Below are positions 57,830 through 64,000 of a stretch of DNA of 64,000 nucleotides, one piece after another. Under the pieces are notes generated by a model that did no database searches, had not been told where the DNA came from, and was given only the letters and a program-made list of their open reading frames with translations. Every line of letters starts with the position of its first letter. Position 1 is the stretch's first letter. The position numbers and the translations under genes are program-made. Source of the DNA: Myrica gale (Eukaryota > Streptophyta > Magnoliopsida > Fagales > Myricaceae); the NCBI GenBank assembly GCA_963930655.1, contig OZ005603.1, positions 17,445,001 to 17,509,000 on the forward strand. The letters run 5' to 3'.

Positions 57830-58008
57830 GGTTATTGTGTGAGTGAGATGATTGTGTGAGTGTGTGAGTGGACGGGTGAGATTAGAAGTTGAAAAATCTA
57901 ATGGCTGAAAAAATGTCACATCATTTAATGAAATCGGGTCGGTTTCTCAACTTCTAATCTCATCCACCCACTCGTACACTCACACAATAACCTCAATCAC
58001 ACAATAAC
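57830..58008. mobile_element. Small inverted-repeat element (MITE-like, 179 bp)
   Basis: Left half GTTATTGTGTGAGTGAG... and right half ...CTCAATCACACAATAAC fold into arms of about 60-70 bp around a 45-bp loop (TCAACTTCTAATCTCA against TGAGATTAGAAGTTGA). It interrupts LINE ORF1. No target copy was found and ORF1 residues between its two sides are missing, so the insertion was accompanied by, or followed by, deletion. Confidence 0.75.
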
Positions 58009-58251
58009 TTTTGCCCCCAAAATTATACTAAGGACAAATCCACTTCGTCAATGGTCTCGTGCGGGTTCCATTCCTTGACAATCATATAGTATCCCTTAAA
58101 GTTCCGCGGGCACTACCGTAGGATGCGCTCCTTTGCCTCCACCTATGGAAATGTAAAGAGAAAATGGTTAGGACCCGCATCTTCAATCTTCAAATCCGTG
58201 TCAAACTTCCAACCAGTACGGATGAGAGGGTGAATAATATGAGAGGGATAT
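58009..58251 (-). pseudogene. LINE ORF1, N-terminal part
   Basis: On minus, a frame reads NFKGYYMIVKEWNPHETIDE then VDLSLV*FWGQ, matching the DUF4283-type region of plant L1 ORF1 (usual text: a tryptophan/EVDF...FWVQ block). It has a stop. Cut by the inverted-repeat element at 58008 and the LTR at 58252. Confidence 0.75.
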
Positions 58252-60484
58252 TGTCATGCCCCGAACGGCATCCCGCAGGGACCGTGACAGCCGCGAGCTA
58301 TCCCCCGGATGGCTCCAGCATTCTTACTTATATTTTTACTTGATTACGGCGGAAACGTACAGGATCGCGAGGGATTCGAGCTAAACTTACATAATTAGGG
58401 TTCTCATTAAGGTTTCATACAAGACATACATAACATGTGAAAAGCCAACTAGTTACGATCAAGCCACTATCATCAAAAGTATGAAACATAAATTCTTGAA
58501 CTTCTAGGTCAGGTAGTCCTCCTGACTCTCTTCACCTGAGACATCTGGAATGACACAATTTTAAAAACGTGAGTCAAAAAGACTCAGTAAGGGAAAGACA
58601 TAAACTTAAAACATGCTCTTGTCTTATGCCCGCTTAATCATGAAAGAAAGAAACTTGATAAGTGATGCACATGCATGTCATGAATTATGCATATGCTCTT
58701 GCTTAGTTTCGGCCCCAGGCCTTTGAAAATCTTTCTTTCGTACTTGCTTGTAAAACTGGCCCTTGGCCCTTGAAACCACTTATTCGTACTTGTGCCTCTC
58801 TTGGCCTTTTCATAATTATTTCATATCTTTTATTTGTGGGCTCGCTCCATTTAACCCCTGAAGTCAGGGTTGTGCGTTCCCTTCGGAACCGTCCCCGAAT
58901 TCCCTTGGAGACCTTACATACGGTCAGCTAGCTCACCTTCTCATTTGTCCTTCAGTGGCTAGACATGACCCTTGGAGGCACCACACCTTCTCAATGTCCT
59001 TCAGCGTGGTTTGCACAGCCTCATGGATTCACCCATCCTTCTCATATTTGTCCTTCGGTATGGGAGTCCATCTTGACGGTACGGTACCGACCAGTGCCCC
59101 TTAACTTAACTTATCGTTTCATAAAACTTCTCATAGTCTTTCCATAAAAATCATTGCATAAATTTTCTTCTTGAAAAATTCACGCAATGCACATGTCATG
59201 TCATGCTTGCTTAAAATTCATGCTTGTTCATGAAGCAATGCAGTGTGTCATTCCAGTTTTGAAAAAGAACACTTACTGTCCACTTACAGTATCCACTTAC
59301 GATTGGTCTTCTTTGGTCGTTTATAGAGACACGTGGATCGCCTACAAGCGATTTAAATATTCCTTTAGACTTTTAAGAATAATATGAAATCATTAAATAT
59401 TTGCATTTTTGAAATCGGTCATCAATCAAAGATATATATATATATATATATATATCACTGAAATTCATTTAATCATTTAAAATATTTTATTCTTTTCCTT
59501 AACAATATTCAAAACTTAGTTTATTAAATCATTAATATTTTTATTGAAATAAAAATATATTTATCCACGTACATGCCTCGATTAGGGTTTAATTAATATC
59601 CACAGATTTAGAATTAAACCTAAGTCTCTTTTTATTACACGTACTCCATTAAAACCTTATATCAAACTATTAATAAATTAATCACGATTAAATCTTAACT
59701 TGGATTTAAACCTCAATTAATCCTGAGTAAAACTTAACTAGGGTTCCAAATAATATTTATTAAAAGATTATGGTTCTTCAATATTTGTTCCAACTAGATT
59801 AAACCCTAATTTCTATATCTATCACAACAATGATAATCCATTTTTCATAAATTGCACTTAGGGTTATATTTTCTTACAACATTCGGCCATCACTATTTTA
59901 TGCACCATTTAGTCACAACTTTTACTCCAATGGTGATCTCATCCTCCATTCAACAATTTCACAACCTAATATCTATAAATCAAGGCATATCACCATGCAT
60001 CATGCTCATAATATTCGGCCATACATGATTTCATCCAAAAGATTAAGTTTCTTTTGTTTCCTTCAACATGCATGCATCTAATACTTAACATAATCATCTA
60101 TCATTCATTGGGTCATAAATCTTGCACATATCATGGCCAATGTCCAGATTTGAATATATACAAAACTATACATGAAATCCTAAGCATCTCATATTCGGCC
60201 ATACCTCAAAATGTCACCTTTTTCATGTTAAAATTCATAACATGCATATCCTTTGCATTGTGACCTAACTAGCATGCATACACTTTATCTCTTCATCAAA
60301 TATTTCCATCAACATTAGATCCACACTTTATACACACTAACATCCATATATCTAAGCAAAATAATCAACTTTCATCAAACCAACACATCAAGACTTAGAT
60401 CTAGCTTCCTTTAACATGCATTATTCTCCATTTGCATTTTTCTTTACATTCAACCTTAGATCTAAGGTTTCCATGGTTAGATCT
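58252..60484 (-). mobile_element. F1 LTR, antisense, interrupted
   Basis: Starts TGTCATGCCCCGAACGGCAT after GATAT (58247-58251). Aligns with 7315-9680 of the complete F1 LTR, including GGTACC module (58850-59095) and (AT)n (59429-59455). Cut at GGTTAGATCT by another F1 LTR; its remainder lies beyond the window. Confidence 0.9.
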
Positions 60485-61679
60485 TGTCACGCCCCGAACG
60501 GCATCCCGCAGGGACCGTGACAGCCGCGAGCTATCCCCAGGATGGCTCCAGCGTTCTTACTTATATTTTTACTTGATTACGGCGGAAACATACAGGATCG
60601 CGAGGGGTTCGAGCTAATCTTACATAATTAGGGTTCTCAATAAGGTCTCATACAAGACATACATAACATGTAAAAACCAACTAGTGACAATCAAGCCACT
60701 ATCAACAAAAGTATGAAACATAAATTCTTGAACTTCTAGGTCAGGTAGTCCTCCTGACTCTCTTCACCTGAGACATCTGGAATGACACAATTTTAAAAAC
60801 GTGAGTCAAAAAGACTCAGTAAGGGAAAGACGTAAAACTTAAAACATGCTCTTGACTTGTACTTGCATAATCATGAAAGAGAATAAACTTGATTCGTGAT
60901 GCACATGCATGCTCATGGATATGCATATGCTCTTGCTTGAAGTCGGCCCCAGGCCCTTGAAAATATCTCTTTCATGCTTGATCGTAAAATCGGCCCTTGG
61001 CCCTTGAAAATCTTTCTTATTCATACTTTTGCCACTCTTGGCCTTTTCATAATCATTTCATATTTCTTATTTGTGGGCTCGCTCCATTTAACCCCTGAAG
61101 TCAGGGTTGTGCGTTCCCTTCGGAACCGTCCCCGAATTCCCTTGGAGACCTTACATACGGTCAGCTAGCGCACCTTCTCAATGTCCTTCAGTGGCTAGGC
61201 ATGACCCTTGGAGGCACCACATCTTCTCAATGTCCTTCAGTGTGGGTTGCACAGCCTCTTGGATTCCCCATCCTTCTAACATTTGTCCTTCGGTATGGGA
61301 GTCCAACTTGATGGTACGGTACCGACCAGTGCCCCTTATCTTAACTTATCGTTTCATAAAACTTCTCATATTCTTTCCATAAAATCATTGCATAAAACTT
61401 TCTTCTTGAAAAATTCATGCAATGCACATGTCATGTCATGCTTGCTTAAAAATTCATGCTTGCTTAAAATTCATGCTTGTTCATGAAACGATGCAGTGTG
61501 TCATTCCAGTTTTGAATAGAATATTTACTGTCCACTTACAGTATCCACTTACTCTTGGTCTTCTTTGTTCATGTATACAGACACGTGGATCGCCTACAAG
61601 CGATTCAAATATTTCTTAGACTTTAGGAATAATATGCAATCATTAAATATTTTCATTTTTGAAATCGGTCATCAACCAA

Positions 61680-61715
<36 letters not shown>

Positions 61716-62640
61716 CACTGAAATTCATTTAATCATTTAAAAATATTTTATTTTTTTCCTTAACAAATATTCAAAACTTAGCTTATTAAATCATTAATAT
61801 TTTTATTGAAATAAAAATATATTTATCCATGTACATGCCTCGATTAGGGTTAAATAATACTCATAGGTTTAGAATTAAACCTAAGTCTCTTTTTATTACA
61901 CGTACTCCATTAAAACCTTATATCCAACTATTAATAAATTATTCATGATTAAATCTTATCTAGGGTTCCAAATAATATTTTATTAAAAGATCATGGTTCA
62001 TCAATATCTATATTAACTAGCCTAATCTCTAATTTCCTTATCCATCACAACAATGAAAATCCATAAATCATAAATTGTACTTAGGGTTTCATTATTACTA
62101 TAACATTCGGCCACTACCATTTTATGCACCAATTAATCACAACTTTTACTCCAATGGTGATCTCATCCTCCATTCAACAATTTCACAACCTAGGATCTAT
62201 AAATCAAAGCACCAACACAATACATCATACTCATAGCATTCGGCCCACACATGCTTTCACCCAAATGATTAGGTTCTTTTGTTTCCTTCAATATGCATGC
62301 ATCTAATACTTAATATTTTCATCAAATAATTCCATCAACATTAGATCCACTCTTTATACACACTAACATCCATAAATCTAAACAAAATATCAACTTTCAT
62401 CAAGCCAACACATCAAAACTTAGATCTAATTTCCTTTAGCATACATTGTTCTTCATTTGCCTTTTTCTTTACATAAAATCTTAGATCTAGGGTTTCCATG
62501 GTTAGATCTAGCATGTAAACAACCTAGGGTTCTTAAGCATCCAAGATCTAACAATCATCAAGGCATATTACGACCTAAACTTCAAGATCCACACATAACT
62601 CATTCGGTCACTTATGCTATACCAACAACATCACATTGTT

Positions 62641-62750
62641 CTTACCTTGTTGTCTATCCGAGCTTGAGCACCTAGAAAATAAAGTACCTTTGGTTAGTAT
62701 TTGTGAAGCTTAAGGCAAGATCATCAATAAAACTAAACTTACCTTCAACC
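62641..62750 (-). promoter_or_regulatory. Putative leader mini-intron/mini-exon, fourth F1 copy
   Basis: On minus: donor GTAAG near 62745, TACTAACC, TTTATTTTCTAG, 26-nt exon (62646-62671), then AAG|GTAAG. Same order as at 579, 9810 and 26939. Confidence 0.5.
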
Positions 62751-63644
62751 TTTACCAACTCTTCCTATCCTTTCTTCCTTCAAAGATTCGGTCCACCCTC
62801 CTTAGAAATGTCCAAGCTTGATTTAAAAGGAAGTTCTATGGTGGTTAAGAGAATATGGTAAGCTTGAAGAGAAATGGTGTCAAATGGCTAGGGTTTTCAA
62901 GGAAGGATTGTGTTTGCACCAAGAGAGATTTTTGTCTACAACAAGAGAGGTTTAACTTGGCTTTTAGAATGGGATTTGGTAAGCTAGAAGAATGTGGTTT
63001 AGGTGCAAGATGAAAAAGGAACAAACCTTGAATCTTGAGTGTATAGTTCGGCTAAGAGCTTGAAAATGGGAGAGAGTTGAGAGCAATGAGGGGTTCGGCC
63101 AAATGAGAAAGAATTAGAGAGTGAGGTGCATGAGTGGTTCGGTCAAGGCAAATGCAAGAGAGTTGTGAGAGATTGAGTCTCCCAAGGCAATTTAAGGCTA
63201 TGACATAAAGCTTGAGAGAGTGAATTGACAAGAGAGCAAAAGAAAGAGGAAGAGGGGATGAATGGGGGGTGTTGGCCGACCAAGCAAGGGCCTTAGTCTT
63301 CTCTCTCTCTTTTATTTCTTTTCACCTTTTTATCTCACATCAATTGTCTCCAAAAGCTTGTCTTGCATTTGAATTCCTTCTCTCTCTCTTCTCATGCATT
63401 CCAACGTAAATCCCTCCCTCTCCCTTGCTTTTTCTCTTCTCTTTTGCATTCATGTGTTGTCTTATCACTCTTACACTTCTTACACACCTCTTACACATCA
63501 CATGGCACCTCACTTTGGCTTTCCAATTTCTCCTCATAGCCTTTCACGTAAAAGCCTTCCTTTTGCTTAGTTTGGTTGCTTTCCAACCAACCTAGTTACT
63601 TCCACATTAAATTGCAACCAACTTTCAACTTGGTTTTCTCTCTC

Positions 63645-63885
63645 ACCTAACTTATCACTTTATAAGCTCTCTTACTTATCTAATCCATTCCAATAGCTTA
63701 TCACCTCATAAGCATGATATCTTATCATGTGATAATGGCCCTAACCTATCTCTACAATAATCACAAGGCCTTATCACTCTAAAAGTTCCCTAACTTATCA
63801 TGCTTGCTTATCACTATGATAAGCACACTTGCTTATCATTAAATCTTCTCTTAGACTTATCACATAAATACATAGCTTATCAATT
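63645..63885. repeat. CTTATC/GATAAG array in nested F1 U3
   Basis: Dense CTTATC and GATAAG words, same position in the LTR as 10796-11040. Confidence 0.75.
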
Positions 63886-64000
63886 AAATATTCAAATGGA
63901 AATTCTATTAATAATATAGGTCACATGATAATAATACATGTCACATATGAAAGATATAAAATATTCGATCCATGTATTCAAAAGAATTTCATCATTTAAT

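Larger units (their letters stand above)
60485..64000 (-). mobile_element. F1 LTR nested in an F1 LTR, antisense
   Basis: Starts TGTCACGCCCCGAACGGCAT after probable target copy GATCT (60480-60484). Aligns with 7315 to about 11150, so roughly 300 bp of its U3 end are outside the window. Contains GGTACC module (61085-61330), (AT)n (61681-61711), splice signals (62641-62750) and CTTATC/GATAAG array (63645-63885). Confidence 0.9.

Noticed and set aside
57830..57919. N-terminal extension of the LINE ORF1 frame
   Set aside because: These codons are the arm and loop of the inverted-repeat insert, not LINE sequence.

Overview
This is plant nuclear DNA, probably from a eudicot. It holds no cellular gene, rRNA, tRNA or CRISPR array that I can support. 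It is a nested block of LTR retrotransposons inserted into an old LINE. The plant assignment rests on a chromodomain Ty3/gypsy element (Tekay/Del-like), an Athila-like gypsy element primed by tRNA-Asp, a Ty1/copia element with a tRNA-Met primer site, a plant L1-type LINE, and AT-rich spacers. The species cannot be read from the sequence.

Layout. (1) 1-6287: 3' part of a long gypsy LTR (family F1, sense), split by a solo LTR of family F2 (1879-5159, TSD CGTAC). (2) 6288-19827: 3' half of a decayed Tekay-like element: RNase H, integrase, chromodomain, an unusual 3' ORF, polypurine tract and 3' LTR. Two solo LTRs interrupt it (7315-11447, TSD GCTTG; 12227-16189, TSD CCTGA). (3) 19828-23529: rest of an outer LTR into which that element had inserted. 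(4) 23530-25405, 28456-29569 and 57105-58251: pieces of one antisense LINE (RT; endonuclease; ORF1). (5) 25406-28455: solo F1 LTR in the LINE. (6) 29570-57104: an Athila-like element with TSD CGGGG. It carries a Mutator-like MITE in its 5' LTR (9-bp TSD, with the empty site present in its 3' LTR). It also carries a truncated LTR (52457-55036) that holds a copia element (37492-52456), which in turn holds an F2 gypsy element with two near-identical LTRs (41569-50105). (7) 58252-64000: an F1 LTR with another F1 LTR inside it, both running off the window.

Nesting is five levels deep on both sides: LINE > outer LTR > Tekay element > F1 LTR > F2 LTR on the left, and LINE > Athila > LTR > copia > F2 element on the right. 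Most junctions are exact, with 5-bp target duplications; where they are missing, deletions explain it.

The most interesting signals are inside the 2.7-4.1 kb Tekay-type LTRs. Each family's U3 has its own array of a short motif: GATAAG in F1, paired GTGTCGACAC palindromes in F2, GGCCCA/AGCCCA in F3. All families seem to have a leader exon ending in a consensus 5' splice site, and F1 shows a 73-nt mini-intron plus a 26-27 nt mini-exon in four copies. A roughly 1-kb module bounded by an inverted CTGGAATGA motif recurs twelve times. Other points are a 3' ORF that reads through the polypurine tract into the LTR, a young F2 element with ruined coding capacity, and a GC-rich, W-box-dense leader in the copia element. 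All coding regions are decayed except that 3' ORF and parts of the Athila and copia genes.
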